Of a stretch of DNA of 41,038 nt, positions 15,284 through 23,534 are shown piece after piece (within the stretch, counting starts at the first letter, position 1; each line of letters begins with the position of its first letter). This DNA comes from a bacterium CG_4_9_14_3_um_filter_65_15 (GTDB lineage Bacteria; Krumholzibacteriota; Krumholzibacteriia; LZORAL124-64-63), in assembly GCA_002790835.1 (NCBI GenBank), contig PFVX01000041.1:1-41038 (forward strand). The letters are read 5' to 3'. Under the pieces are notes generated by a model. That model saw only the letters and a list, made by a program, of their open reading frames with translations. It was not told the DNA's origin and ran no database searches. Position numbers and translations under genes: made by a program.

Positions 15284-15808
15284 CTACTGGACGACCAGGT
15301 CGGAAAAATAGATGTTCATCAGGGTACCGTCGGGGAAATGGGCGTCGATCTTCCGGAAGATCTCGTCGCGGATTTCCTTGCGACCCTCTGCGGAATTCAA
15401 ATCCTCGGCCGTGCGACCCGATAGGGTCATGATCACGATGTCCCGCAGCTGGGGGATCCGTGAGGTGACGATATCAGCCGTCACCTGGTTCTTGACCTCG
15501 AGGTCGACGTTGATCCTCAGGTAGCGCGGCTGCTGGGGCGTCGACTTCAGGGTCACGATGATCTCGTTGAGCCCCACCAGCACCCCCATCTCGGGCATGG
15601 TGGCGTCCTTTTCGGCCTGGGCCTCCTCTTCCGTCACCGCAGCGCCCTGGACGCCGAGCTTGGGAACGATCACGAACTGGGTCAGCCCGAAGGCCAAACC
15701 GACCTGGACCACCACGATGATACCCAGCAGGATGGCCTTGTTCTCGAATAGCCCAAGCTTGGATTTCTTGGGGGCCTCTTCGACTGCTTCCTTCTTTGCG
15801 TCAGCCAT
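15284..15808 (-). CDS. fliL: Flagellar basal body-associated protein FliL
   Basis: 174 residues. A short charged cytoplasmic N-terminus is followed by one transmembrane helix (about 26-46, ILLGIIVVVQVGLAFGLTQF) and a periplasmic domain with RYLRINVDLEVKNQ and PQLRDIVIMTLSGRTAEDLN, typical of FliL. It surrounds stator units and raises torque. The strong ribosome site AAGGAGC precedes the ATG. It is 14 bp after motB. Confidence 0.95.
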   Translation of the reverse strand: MADAKKEAVEEAPKKSKLGLFENKAILLGIIVVVQVGLAFGLTQFVIVPKLGVQGAAVTEEEAQAEKDATMPEMGVLVGLNEIIVTLKSTPQQPRYLRINVDLEVKNQVTADIVTSRIPQLRDIVIMTLSGRTAEDLNSAEGRKEIRDEIFRKIDAHFPDGTLMNIYFSDLVVQ

Positions 15809-15822
15809 TTCCGCTCCTTGTG

Positions 15823-16686
15823 CTACTTGACTCTACCGGGCAGGTCGACGGGCCTGCCGTGGAATAACTGGTTGGTCACCGGGTCGATTATTGGCCGCTC
15901 CGACCGTTTTTCGACCTGTGGGACCTCGTCGTTCCCGTCCGCCGGCGCCCCTTCACCCAGGGGCAGCCTCTTTTCCTTGGCCAGGTCCTTGTGATCCAAT
16001 TTGAGGAAAACCTCCACCCTGCGATTCCTGCTGCGGCCCTCGGCCGTATCGTTCGATTCCAGTGGCCGGTATTCCCCGAATCCGGTGGCCGCCAGGCTCT
16101 CCGGCGCCACCCCCAGGCTTTGAAAGTATCGTGCCACCGACACGGCCCTGGCGGCCGAGAGTTCCCAGTTGCTGGGATATCGAGCCGACCGGATGGGGAT
16201 GTTGTCCGTGTGACCGTTGATGGTGACGTGATAAGGGAACTTCGCGAACATGCCGGCCATCCTGACCAGCAGGTCCTTGGGCGCCGACTCCAGCTGGGCG
16301 CTGCCCGTGGCGAACAGGAACGGCGCCTGGATCCTGAACAGGACCCCCTCCTCGCGGACCTCCACGGCCACCTGGTTCTCCAGGCCGTCCTCCATGATCA
16401 TCTTCTCGACGCTGCGGACCTCGTAGAGCACGTCCGCGTCACGGGCTTCGGGGTTGTGCTTGGGGACAATGGGCATGTTGAAATCGATTACGGATTCCGG
16501 GTTGCTCAGGATCCCGAAGGCGTCACGCAGGGAAGCGGCGGCCTCCTCGAACTTGGTTTCCTGCATGGAGGAAAACGACACGATGAGCACGAAGAAAGTC
16601 AGCAGCAGGCTCATCATGTCCCCGTAGGTCATGACCCATTCGTCCAGCCCCTGCTTGACGATGATGTTCTTCGTTTTCTTGGCCAT
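15823..16686 (-). CDS. motB: Stator protein MotB/PomB
   Basis: 287 residues. The single transmembrane helix carries the ion-binding aspartate at residue 23 in YGDMMSLLLTFFVLIVSFSS. A periplasmic OmpA-like peptidoglycan-binding domain follows (about 120-235) with NGHTDNIPIRSARYPSNWEL, RAVSVARYFQSLG and SRNRRVEVFL. The aspartate-helix reads more like sodium-type PomB (DLMSLL-x-FFVLLLSFS) than the proton-type Escherichia MotB. It is the peptidoglycan anchor and ion path of the stator. It lies 51 bp from motA. Confidence 0.95.
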   Translation of the reverse strand: MAKKTKNIIVKQGLDEWVMTYGDMMSLLLTFFVLIVSFSSMQETKFEEAAASLRDAFGILSNPESVIDFNMPIVPKHNPEARDADVLYEVRSVEKMIMEDGLENQVAVEVREEGVLFRIQAPFLFATGSAQLESAPKDLLVRMAGMFAKFPYHVTINGHTDNIPIRSARYPSNWELSAARAVSVARYFQSLGVAPESLAATGFGEYRPLESNDTAEGRSRNRRVEVFLKLDHKDLAKEKRLPLGEGAPADGNDEVPQVEKRSERPIIDPVTNQLFHGRPVDLPGRVK

Positions 16687-16737
16687 GACTCACCGTTTCC
16701 GCTGCGACTGGTACCTGTCCGAATCTCCGTTGGAAGG

Positions 16738-17520
16738 TCAGGCAGCCTTCTCCTTGGCGGCATCCAGCTTCTGGCGTGCCGCGGGGGGCAGGAATGACTT
16801 GAGCTTCTCCTCCACGATGCGCGGGGAATCGCCGCTCTGGATGGCCATGATCCCTTCGATGATCATCTCCTTGATCATCATCTCTTCCTTGGACCGGGTT
16901 TCCAATTTCCCGGCCATGGGCAGGAAGAAGGCATTGGCCAGGACGGCTCCGTAGAAGGTCGTGATCAAAGCGGTCGCCATGCCGGCGCCGATCTGCGTCG
17001 GATCCGACAGGTTGGCGAGCATGTTGACCAGTCCGATCAGGGTTCCGATCATGCCGAAGGCCGGCGCGTAGGTTCCCCCGCTGGACAGCACCTTGGCTCC
17101 GTTGGAGTGCCTGGCTTCGAGCTGGGAGACGTCGGTCTCCATGATCTTTTCCAGCAACTGGGGATCCGTCCCGTCGACCGCCAGCCTCAGGCCCTTGCGC
17201 AGGAAGGGGTCGGCCTCGTTTTCGGAATCCTCCTCGAGCGCCAGCATCCCTTCGCGGCGCGCCCGTTCGGCGTACTTGACCATCTTGCCGATGATGTCCT
17301 CCGGCTGGTCCAGGGCGAAGAGAAAGGTCTTCTTGAAGAAACCCGCGATGCTCAGGATGGTGGGCAGGGGAAAGCTGATCATCAGGGCGCCCAAGGTACC
17401 GCCGATGACGACCGCCACCGATGGCATATCGATGAACCCGCTCAGGCTGCCGCCCAGCAGGATGGACCACACGATCAGACCAAAGGCAACCGCAAGACCA
17501 ACTACTGTTGCAACATCCAC
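16738..17520 (-). CDS. motA: Stator protein MotA/PomA
   Basis: 260 residues, PomA-like in length and pattern. It has four membrane helices: VATVVGLAVAFGLIVWSILL and the next at about 34-55, then the TM3 block APAFGMIGTLIGLVNMLANL and TM4 TALITTFYGAVLANAFFLPM. The cytoplasmic loop carries the charged segment DQPEDIIGKMVKYAERARRE that contacts FliG. The start is GTG with GGGAG upstream. It lies between flbD and motB in the normal order. Confidence 0.95.
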   Translation of the reverse strand: MDVATVVGLAVAFGLIVWSILLGGSLSGFIDMPSVAVVIGGTLGALMISFPLPTILSIAGFFKKTFLFALDQPEDIIGKMVKYAERARREGMLALEEDSENEADPFLRKGLRLAVDGTDPQLLEKIMETDVSQLEARHSNGAKVLSSGGTYAPAFGMIGTLIGLVNMLANLSDPTQIGAGMATALITTFYGAVLANAFFLPMAGKLETRSKEEMMIKEMIIEGIMAIQSGDSPRIVEEKLKSFLPPAARQKLDAAKEKAA

Positions 17521-17568
17521 CCTGGGTCTCCCTACTTCCGGGTCGAACGGCTCTCCGGGTCCGGGGCC

Positions 17569-17793
17569 CTAGCCCTCGAACACCGATCCGTTACCGCCGA
17601 CGGGCACGGGATAGGCCCGCGCCTTGTTCCTGAATGCCACCGCGAGTTCGATCACGTGGTCCGGATCCTCCAACACCATGATCTTCCGCCCGGTGGTCAG
17701 GCTGATGAGCGTATCGGGCGTGCTTTCGATGAATTCGATGAGATCGGCATTCACCACCAGCTCGCTACCATTAAGTTTCGTTACTTTAATCAT
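17569..17793 (-). CDS. flbD: FlbD/SwrD family protein
   Basis: 74 residues matching the small FlbD (SwrD) family: IKVTKLNGSELVVNADLIEF, IESTPDTLISLTTGRKIMVL, then a helix. In Bacillus the homologue supports stator power for swarming and lies between flgE and fliL, as here. This family is unrelated to the Caulobacter transcription factor of the same name. The ribosome site AAGGAGC is strong. A hairpin separates it from flgE. Confidence 0.9.
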   Translation of the reverse strand: MIKVTKLNGSELVVNADLIEFIESTPDTLISLTTGRKIMVLEDPDHVIELAVAFRNKARAYPVPVGGNGSVFEG

Positions 17794-17822
17794 GAACTTT
17801 AGCTCCTTGTGTGCCTAACGGG

Positions 17823-17851
17823 ACGGCCCGACCGAATTCCGGCCGGGCCGT
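17823..17851 (-). terminator. Strong hairpin between flgE and flbD
   Basis: A 12-bp stem with one mismatch (17823-17834 with 17840-17851) closes a 5-nt loop, starting 28 bp after the flgE stop. No T run follows on the minus strand, so it is either an inefficient attenuator that lowers stator and export gene expression after the abundant hook protein, or an RNA-stability element protecting the flgE 3' end. Confidence 0.55.
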
Positions 17852-17878
17852 ACCCGGGTACCAAACCGGTCACCGAAC

Positions 17879-19921
17879 CTACCGGATCAGGTTGACCAGC
17901 TCCTGCATGACCTGGTCCGCCGTGGTCACAACGCGGCTGTTGGCCTGGAAGGCGCGCTGCGCCACCACCAGGTTGGTGAATTCCTTGGCCAAGTCCACGT
18001 TGCTGGTTTCGAGCGCTCCCGGCACGAGGGTCACGCCGTTTCCGATGCCCGCGAAGGTCTCCACCGCCTGGCCCGAGTTGCCGCTCAGGCTGTAGGTGTT
18101 GTTGGCCGCCCGAATAAGCCCGTCGGCGTTGCTGAAGGTCGCCATTCCGATCTGGCCGATGGTCTGCATGGTGTCGTTGGAGAAAATGCCGGTGATGATC
18201 CCCGACTGGTCGATGTTGAAATCGACCAGATTTCCCGTTCCGTAGCCGTCGGCCATGGACTGCAGGGTGCCGGTGCCTTCGAACTGGGTCAGACCGGTCA
18301 ACTGGCCGATCTGTCCGTAATCGATGTTCAACGTGACGTTGGAGGCACCGTCCCCCACCCCGCCCTGGGGCTGGAAGGTCATGACTCCCGAATCGTCGTC
18401 GAAGGTGAAGTTGCTGATGCTCCCGTTGTCGGCGAAACGGATCCGCCCGGAGCCGCCGTTGACGATGTTCTCATTGGCGTCGAGGTCGGCGTCCCAGATC
18501 CATTCGTTTTCGCCGGCGATCTTCTCGAAGTTGAAGTTCACGGTGTGCTCACCGCCCAGACTGTCGTAGACGATGGTGGACATGGAGAAGGTCTTCTTGT
18601 CCTTGGCTTCCTGGGTCTCGGTGAAGGAATAGGCGCTTTCGAGGACCGAATTGAGCTGACCCTCCTCGCTGATCGAGATGTCGGCAATGGTCGCGCTCGT
18701 GCCGACCTCGCCGCGGACGATGACCTGGCCCCAGTCGTTGATCTCCACGGGCTGGGAGTTGATGTTCATCGCGTACTGGAGTTCGGTGGCGAAATCGGCC
18801 AGGGTGGTCGTGGCATCGACGAACATGGCCTGGTTTTCCACCGGGTTGCCGCCCACCGAACCGCCGATATTCAGCTGGGCCGGCGGTGAGCTGAGGTCGA
18901 TGTCCAGCGCGTTCCCGTTGGAATCGTACATGGCCGACAGAAGGTCGTCCGACGTGGCGTAGGCCCGCAGTTCGCTCGACATATCCACACTGCCGTTGGC
19001 GATGGAGCTTGAGAAGGAGAAGTTGTTGTTGAACTGAGTCTTGGCGGTGGCCGTCAAACTCAGTCCCTCGAGTGTGGACCCTGTGTTGTTGGTGACTTCA
19101 AGGGAACCGGTGCTGTCCAGGGCGAAGGTGATGTTCTGGCCCGCGGTGGACATGGCGCCATTGAGCCAGTCCACCAGGTCCTGGTAAGTCGAGGTTTCGG
19201 AAATGGTGAATGTTTCATCGGTCAGAGCCACGCCGCCGACCCGCCCGTTGATCCGCACGGCGTCACCCGAATTCATGTCCAGGATTCCGTTGCTCTCGCC
19301 ACTCATATCCACCAGGAGGTCCCCCCCCTCGGCCGCGGCCAGGAAGGAAGGGCTTTCCATGATGGTACCCTTGGCGTCGCTGGAGGAATCCAGGTTGCCC
19401 ATGAGCTCGACCGTGGTGGAAGGCTGCGCCGGAACCACCAGACCCGGATCGATGACCAAGTCGGTCAAGGGGCCGGTGCTGATGTTCCCCATATCGTCGG
19501 CCATGCGCCCCTGAACCTTCAGTCCGGTCGAGGGATTCACCAGTTTGTGCTGGCTGTCCAGGCCGAAGACTCCCGCGCGGCTGAAGGATCGGGAATTTCC
19601 GTCACTGAGGATGAAGAAGCCGGGGCCCTGGATGGCCAGGTCGGTTTTCTTTCCCGTGGTCTCGAAGTTTCCTTGATTGAAGTTGCTGTCGATGCTTGCG
19701 ACCTGGGTCCCCAGGCCGATCTGCTGCGGGTTGGTTCCCCCCAAACCTCCGGCTACCGGTCGGCTGGCGGTCTTGAGGGTCTGGGTCAACATCTCGTTGA
19801 AGGTGACCCGGCCGGACTTGAAACCGACCGTATTGCTGTTGGCGATGTTGTTGCCGATAACGTCCAGCTTGGTCAGGTTCGCCGAAAGCCCGGAAACGCC
19901 GGAGTACAGGGACTTGAACAT
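17879..19921 (-). CDS. flgE: Flagellar hook protein FlgE
   Basis: 680 residues, longer than the enterobacterial protein (about 400) because of extra surface domains in the middle. The N-terminus is canonical (MFKSLYSGVSGLSANLTKLD, VIGNNIANSNTVGFKSGRVTF region), and the C-terminal helix is DLAKEFTNLVVAQRAFQANS with VVTTADQVMQELVNL. The ATG at 19921 has a strong GGGAGG ribosome site; the frame upstream adds 8 residues without similarity. It forms the hook, with length controlled by FliK two genes upstream and cap by FlgD directly upstream. Confidence 0.95.
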   Translation of the reverse strand: MFKSLYSGVSGLSANLTKLDVIGNNIANSNTVGFKSGRVTFNEMLTQTLKTASRPVAGGLGGTNPQQIGLGTQVASIDSNFNQGNFETTGKKTDLAIQGPGFFILSDGNSRSFSRAGVFGLDSQHKLVNPSTGLKVQGRMADDMGNISTGPLTDLVIDPGLVVPAQPSTTVELMGNLDSSSDAKGTIMESPSFLAAAEGGDLLVDMSGESNGILDMNSGDAVRINGRVGGVALTDETFTISETSTYQDLVDWLNGAMSTAGQNITFALDSTGSLEVTNNTGSTLEGLSLTATAKTQFNNNFSFSSSIANGSVDMSSELRAYATSDDLLSAMYDSNGNALDIDLSSPPAQLNIGGSVGGNPVENQAMFVDATTTLADFATELQYAMNINSQPVEINDWGQVIVRGEVGTSATIADISISEEGQLNSVLESAYSFTETQEAKDKKTFSMSTIVYDSLGGEHTVNFNFEKIAGENEWIWDADLDANENIVNGGSGRIRFADNGSISNFTFDDDSGVMTFQPQGGVGDGASNVTLNIDYGQIGQLTGLTQFEGTGTLQSMADGYGTGNLVDFNIDQSGIITGIFSNDTMQTIGQIGMATFSNADGLIRAANNTYSLSGNSGQAVETFAGIGNGVTLVPGALETSNVDLAKEFTNLVVAQRAFQANSRVVTTADQVMQELVNLIR

Positions 19922-19957
19922 GGGATCCTCCCGGTTTTTGCCCAACGGGGCTGGTTG

Positions 19958-20605
19958 CTAGCTCACTTTATAAATATCAGAGACGTAGAATTCCTGGTCG
20001 TCGACCATCACCACGCCCGCTCCGTTCTCGTAACGCAAACTCTCCACGTGCCCCGTCATGAGGGTGGTGAAACCGACGGCTGCGCCGTCATTTTCCACGC
20101 TCACGTTCAGGGTGTAACGGCCGTCGGAAGCTGTGCTGCCGTCAGCCAGGGTTCCGTTCCAGGAGATATCCGAGAGACCGGCTGTAACGTCTTTGGTGTA
20201 GGTCGCCACCACGTTGCCGGACTCATCCTTGACCTCGACGGTGGCCGTTCCGGCGTCGTCGCTGTTGATCATGCTCACCGAAGGTTCGCCGTTCTCGACC
20301 CAGGCGGCCTTTCCGGCAACGGTCACGTCCTTGCCCACCAGGGCCAGCATCGCGGTGTTGTTGATGGACTGCCCGACGAGGATGTTGTCATCCATCTTCC
20401 CGTTCAACGCGGACAGGTCGTCCAGCATGGAGAACTGGGTCAACTGGCCCGTGAATTCCGCGTTGTCCATGGGGCTCATGGGATCCTGGTTCTGGATCTG
20501 GGCCACCAACAGCGTCATGAAATCGATGTCGGTTATCTCGGAGTAGTCACGCGCCGGCTGTCCGAGGACCGGTCCGGTGCTGTTGGTTACGCTCGTTACG
20601 GGCAT
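19958..20605 (-). CDS. flgD: Hook-cap protein FlgD
   Basis: 215 residues. The conserved N-terminal block is DFMTLLVAQIQNQDPMSPMD with NAEFTGQLTQFSMLDDL. A FlgD Ig-like/Tudor C-terminal domain follows (about 75-215), including WNGTLADGSTASDGRYTLNV. FlgD caps the growing hook. The ATG at 20605 overlaps the fliK stop (TAATG) and has the best ribosome site of the window, GAAGGAGGAGG. The longer frame to 20638 is not needed. Confidence 0.95.
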   Translation of the reverse strand: MPVTSVTNSTGPVLGQPARDYSEITDIDFMTLLVAQIQNQDPMSPMDNAEFTGQLTQFSMLDDLSALNGKMDDNILVGQSINNTAMLALVGKDVTVAGKAAWVENGEPSVSMINSDDAGTATVEVKDESGNVVATYTKDVTAGLSDISWNGTLADGSTASDGRYTLNVSVENDGAAVGFTTLMTGHVESLRYENGAGVVMVDDQEFYVSDIYKVS

Positions 20606-22365
20606 TACGCCTCCTCCTTCATGTCGAACCAGGACCACGCCTGACTCTCCCGTCCATTTTCGGACCTATTCTCTCGGCGACCACGCTCGCGGGATCCGTC
20701 CTGGCGCCCGTCGCCTCCCTGCCGTTCTTGTCCCCGTTGCTGGTCGCGCCGGTCCGGCTGCCCGTCCTCCGGCTTGATGCGCACGGTTTCCCGGGACTCG
20801 ACCTGGACATCCAGGTGTTGGTAATGCACGGCTTTCGCCTTCAATCCTTCGGTCAATTCATGGAGATTCCCCTGCAGGGATTGGGCGGCCTGGGGGTTGT
20901 CGGCCACGATGCGGACCTCCAGAACGTTGTTCCTGGCGACCAGGGAAACTTCCACTCGGCCGAGGTGCTCCGGATTCAGTTGGATCTTCACGCGGCTCCC
21001 GGTGCTCTGCATGTCGATATTCTCGACGACCTGTCGGAATACCGGAGCAGCGGTCCGGGCTGAGGGACCCTCGGCAAGCGAGGACCCCTTGCCCGTGGCG
21101 TTGGCCTCGCCGGAGCCCGCGTGTTCGGTTGAACCGGCCGGTTCCGCGCTGGGGACCATCGCCGGTCTCGCCACGTGGTTCGTCAGGGGCACGGCCGGGG
21201 AATCCGCCTTCCCTTCTGTGGGGGTTTCCTTTTGCTGCCCCTTGTTCCCCGCAGGTGCGGCCTGGGTTTCCAGGTTGGCCGACTCAACCGCCGGCAGCTC
21301 CTGGGCGGGGACCGGAAATTCCGCGTCAGCGGCGACGGCCGCCTGGGAAAGCTGTGAGTTCTGCAGGCTTTGCGAGTTCTGCGAGATTGGTGAAAACTGC
21401 AAGCCTTGCAAATTCTGCAAACTTTGCGAGTTCTGCGAGTCCTGGACCCCGTCCACCTGGGCAACGGTCACCGGCACCGCCAATTTGCCGGAAAGACCCT
21501 CGGGAGTGGTGACGGGGATCCGATTTTCCGGCCCCTGGGACGGAAGCTGTTCTGCTTTACCCGACGCAGGGATCCGTTCCCCGGACAGCCGCGGATCCTC
21601 GTAGGTGGGCTTGGCGGTTCCGCCCTCGGCCGCCAGTCGGCGCAGATGGCGTGCCTTGAGAGCCAGCACGTCCGCCACTTCCAAGGGACGGCCGGCCGGC
21701 CGCTGCGTCTCCAACTTCTGGGGATTCTGCGTGCTGTCTGTCGATACCGGCAGGATGGACTTGGCGGCCAGGGGCTGGAGTTCCTTACCGTCGGAAGCCA
21801 CCTCTGCGTTGGCGATGGTCGCGGTTTCGGTTTCCGCTGTCCCGGAACCGCCCGGAACCTTACGGCTCTCCGGGATAGGGTCCGCCGCCACGACGGGTGC
21901 GGTGAGCACGTTGTCGACGGCTACGGATCCGGCAAAGCCCACTTCTGCACCTGCTGCGGGCGATGTCCCGGTAGTTGAAGCCGGCTCGGCAGCATCGGTC
22001 TGCGGGGGGATTTTTGCCGCCGGGAAGTGATCCCCGTCAGGCAGATTCGGATCGATCTTGACCGGCGCCGGGCCCAGGGACGGGGATTTCCACAGATCCG
22101 CAAGGATCGGGAAACCGCCGGCGGCTTCGCTTTCTTCCGCAGCGGTAGGTTCCCCCTCACTGACCCCTTCAGGGTTCTCGGTGGCTACCGTGATTTTCGC
22201 TGCCGTTTCACCGGACACCGGCGTCACCTGGCCCGCGATGATCTCGCTGGCCAGCAAGAGCCCCGCGAATTCCTCTTCGGCGCCCGGCTTGGGTGCCGCG
22301 AGTTTCGAGCCGGGATTCATGGCCGTCGAAGGATCCAGGACCGTCAGAGGAAGCCGGGCCTGCAT
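20605..22365 (-). CDS. fliK: Hook-length control protein FliK
   Basis: 586 residues. A long low-complexity, Pro/Ala/Ser/Gln-rich ruler (about 30-430) contains two copies of a SQNSQSLQN repeat (about 310-345). The C-terminal Flg_hook domain (about 450-530) has RVKIQLNPEHLGRVEVSLVA and NNVLEVRIVADNPQAAQSL. A very charged tail follows. FliK is exported, measures the hook, and triggers the FlhB switch. The start overlaps the upstream stop as TGATG. Confidence 0.93.
   Translation of the reverse strand: MQARLPLTVLDPSTAMNPGSKLAAPKPGAEEEFAGLLLASEIIAGQVTPVSGETAAKITVATENPEGVSEGEPTAAEESEAAGGFPILADLWKSPSLGPAPVKIDPNLPDGDHFPAAKIPPQTDAAEPASTTGTSPAAGAEVGFAGSVAVDNVLTAPVVAADPIPESRKVPGGSGTAETETATIANAEVASDGKELQPLAAKSILPVSTDSTQNPQKLETQRPAGRPLEVADVLALKARHLRRLAAEGGTAKPTYEDPRLSGERIPASGKAEQLPSQGPENRIPVTTPEGLSGKLAVPVTVAQVDGVQDSQNSQSLQNLQGLQFSPISQNSQSLQNSQLSQAAVAADAEFPVPAQELPAVESANLETQAAPAGNKGQQKETPTEGKADSPAVPLTNHVARPAMVPSAEPAGSTEHAGSGEANATGKGSSLAEGPSARTAAPVFRQVVENIDMQSTGSRVKIQLNPEHLGRVEVSLVARNNVLEVRIVADNPQAAQSLQGNLHELTEGLKAKAVHYQHLDVQVESRETVRIKPEDGQPDRRDQQRGQERQGGDGRQDGSRERGRRENRSENGRESQAWSWFDMKEEA
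21356..21439 (-). repeat. Two 30-bp imperfect direct repeats inside fliK
   Basis: 21356-21385 and 21410-21439 are near-identical 30-bp units encoding SQNSQSLQN-type sequence, with a related degenerate unit between. They lie in the ruler region, where gain or loss of a unit would keep frame and change FliK length. Confidence 0.7.
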
Positions 22366-22889
22366 CAGGCGCCCCCTTTCAGACTCATGCGGGTGCTCAA
22401 CTGGGCCGCCAGGGCGGGGTCCATGCGGGCCAGGATCTTGGCTGCCTGCCGATCCTTCATCCGGGCCATGATTTCCAGAATGACGTCGGGGTCCAGGCTG
22501 CCCAGAATCGGCGCCGCCTGATCCGGCTTCATGGCCTCGTACATCTTGGCCAGCTTGGTGGCCGAATTATCCTTCTCGGAAATGTACGCCTTCTGCGCTT
22601 TTGCCAGCCTCTCCACCGTTTCCAGCAATTGTTTGTTCCCCCGGGAGAGAACCTGTTCCTGGATCTGGACGCGTGCCTGGCGCATCTTGAGTTCTTCCCG
22701 TTCCTGCTGGATGCGATCCCGTTCCAATTCCATGTCGTGGAAGACGCGCTCGGACGCCGCGTAGTCATCGGGGGCCAGTTCCGGCCGACCCCGATCGCCG
22801 GCAGCCTTGTTCAGCTGGGCGCTCAAGACCAGGACGCCCCCAAAGATCAGGACGAAGGTCACAACGGAAATCACGATGACGCTCTTCAT
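22365..22889 (-). CDS. MotE/YlxF-like protein (MgtE N-domain fold)
   Basis: 174 residues. An N-terminal membrane helix (about 4-24, VIVISVVTFVLIFGGVLVLS) is followed by a long coiled coil (about 45-105, MELERDRIQQEREELKMRQA and beyond) and a C-terminal MgtE-N-like repeat domain (AKMYEAMKPDQAAPILGSLD, ILEIMARMKDRQAAKILARM). In alphaproteobacteria MotE is a chaperone for the stator-linked MotC; in Bacillus the homologue ylxF lies between fliJ and fliK, exactly as here. Its ribosome site is GAGGAG. A sigma54 promoter lies 59 bp upstream of the ATG. Confidence 0.85.
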   Translation of the reverse strand: MKSVIVISVVTFVLIFGGVLVLSAQLNKAAGDRGRPELAPDDYAASERVFHDMELERDRIQQEREELKMRQARVQIQEQVLSRGNKQLLETVERLAKAQKAYISEKDNSATKLAKMYEAMKPDQAAPILGSLDPDVILEIMARMKDRQAAKILARMDPALAAQLSTRMSLKGGA

Positions 22890-22947
22890 TTTTTCTCCTC
22901 AAGTCCTCGTCCCGGCGGACGAAGACGATACCGGGTGCGCGTCTCAG

Positions 22948-22962
22948 GCAACACCAGTGCCA
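22948..22962 (-). promoter_or_regulatory. sigma54 promoter of motE-fliK-flgD-flgE
   Basis: The minus strand reads TGGCAC-T-GGTG-TTGC, matching the -24 and -12 cores fully with exact 10-bp spacing. It lies in the 186-bp gap between fliJ and the MotE-like gene. Start predicted near 22936, leader about 47 nt. Confidence 0.85.
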
Positions 22963-23009
22963 TCGGTCCCTTCAAAATCTTGACTGCCCCGGATCAGCCA
23001 TCATGTTCC

Positions 23010-23027
23010 TTTGCAGGAAGTTGCAAA
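23010..23027. other. Inverted repeat TTTGCA-N6-TGCAAA upstream of the motE promoter
   Basis: A perfect 6+6 palindrome about 50 bp upstream of the -24 element at 22962. Its position and symmetry would suit an enhancer site for a sigma54 activator, though it is rather close for that. A GC-rich imperfect hairpin at about 23036-23058, just after the fliJ stop, may end the upstream transcript. Confidence 0.3.
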
Positions 23028-23075
23028 CCGCGCCCCCCGGCTCAAGCAAGCCCGGGGCCCAAGACGCGGGGAAAG

Positions 23076-23534
23076 TTATGCCCGCTTGAGGGCAAATATT
23101 GACCGGCTGGCGCGATCACTGCGGATCTGGCCGATTTCATCGAGTTCTTTGCGTTCACGGGTTTCCTGATCGGCCAACCAGGCCAATTCCTGTCTTTGCC
23201 GGAGCTGCTTGAGGACTTCCAGGTCCCTCCAGGAAGCCTGCAATTCCTCACGCGCCGCTGCCAGTTGCATCCGGGCCAGTGAAAGACCGGCTTCCAGCTC
23301 CTGACGCCGCCTGCGCAGGTGTTCCAGCCAAGCGGTCTTGGCCACCAGGTCCTGGACCTTCAGCCCTGGGGATTGGTGCTGGTTCAGATAGGCGTTGATC
23401 TCCGCGTCCAGTTCCATCCGCCGGGCGTTCCAGCGCGCCACTTCGCCCTGGGCCACGGCCACCGCACGCCCCTTGTCGTCAACGATGCGCTGGCGATACT
23501 TCAGGACGCTCTCCAGCCGAAAGGTGAAAGGCAT
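23076..23534 (-). CDS. fliJ: Flagellar export chaperone FliJ
   Basis: 152 residues, almost entirely alpha-helical coiled coil, starting FTFRLESVLKYRQRIVDDKG, the normal FliJ opening. FliJ is the stalk-like subunit of the FliI ATPase ring and escorts export chaperones. The ATG follows the fliI stop directly (TAGATG), so translation is coupled. It is the last gene before the 186-bp gap with a sigma54 promoter. Confidence 0.92.
   Translation of the reverse strand: MPFTFRLESVLKYRQRIVDDKGRAVAVAQGEVARWNARRMELDAEINAYLNQHQSPGLKVQDLVAKTAWLEHLRRRRQELEAGLSLARMQLAAAREELQASWRDLEVLKQLRQRQELAWLADQETRERKELDEIGQIRSDRASRSIFALKRA

Noticed and set aside
17802-17815. A GG-N10-GC motif (AGGCACA-CAAG-GAGC) before flbD resembling a sigma54 promoter
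   Set aside because: The GC is part of the flbD ribosome site and the predicted start would fall inside the start codon, so it could not give a translatable flbD mRNA.
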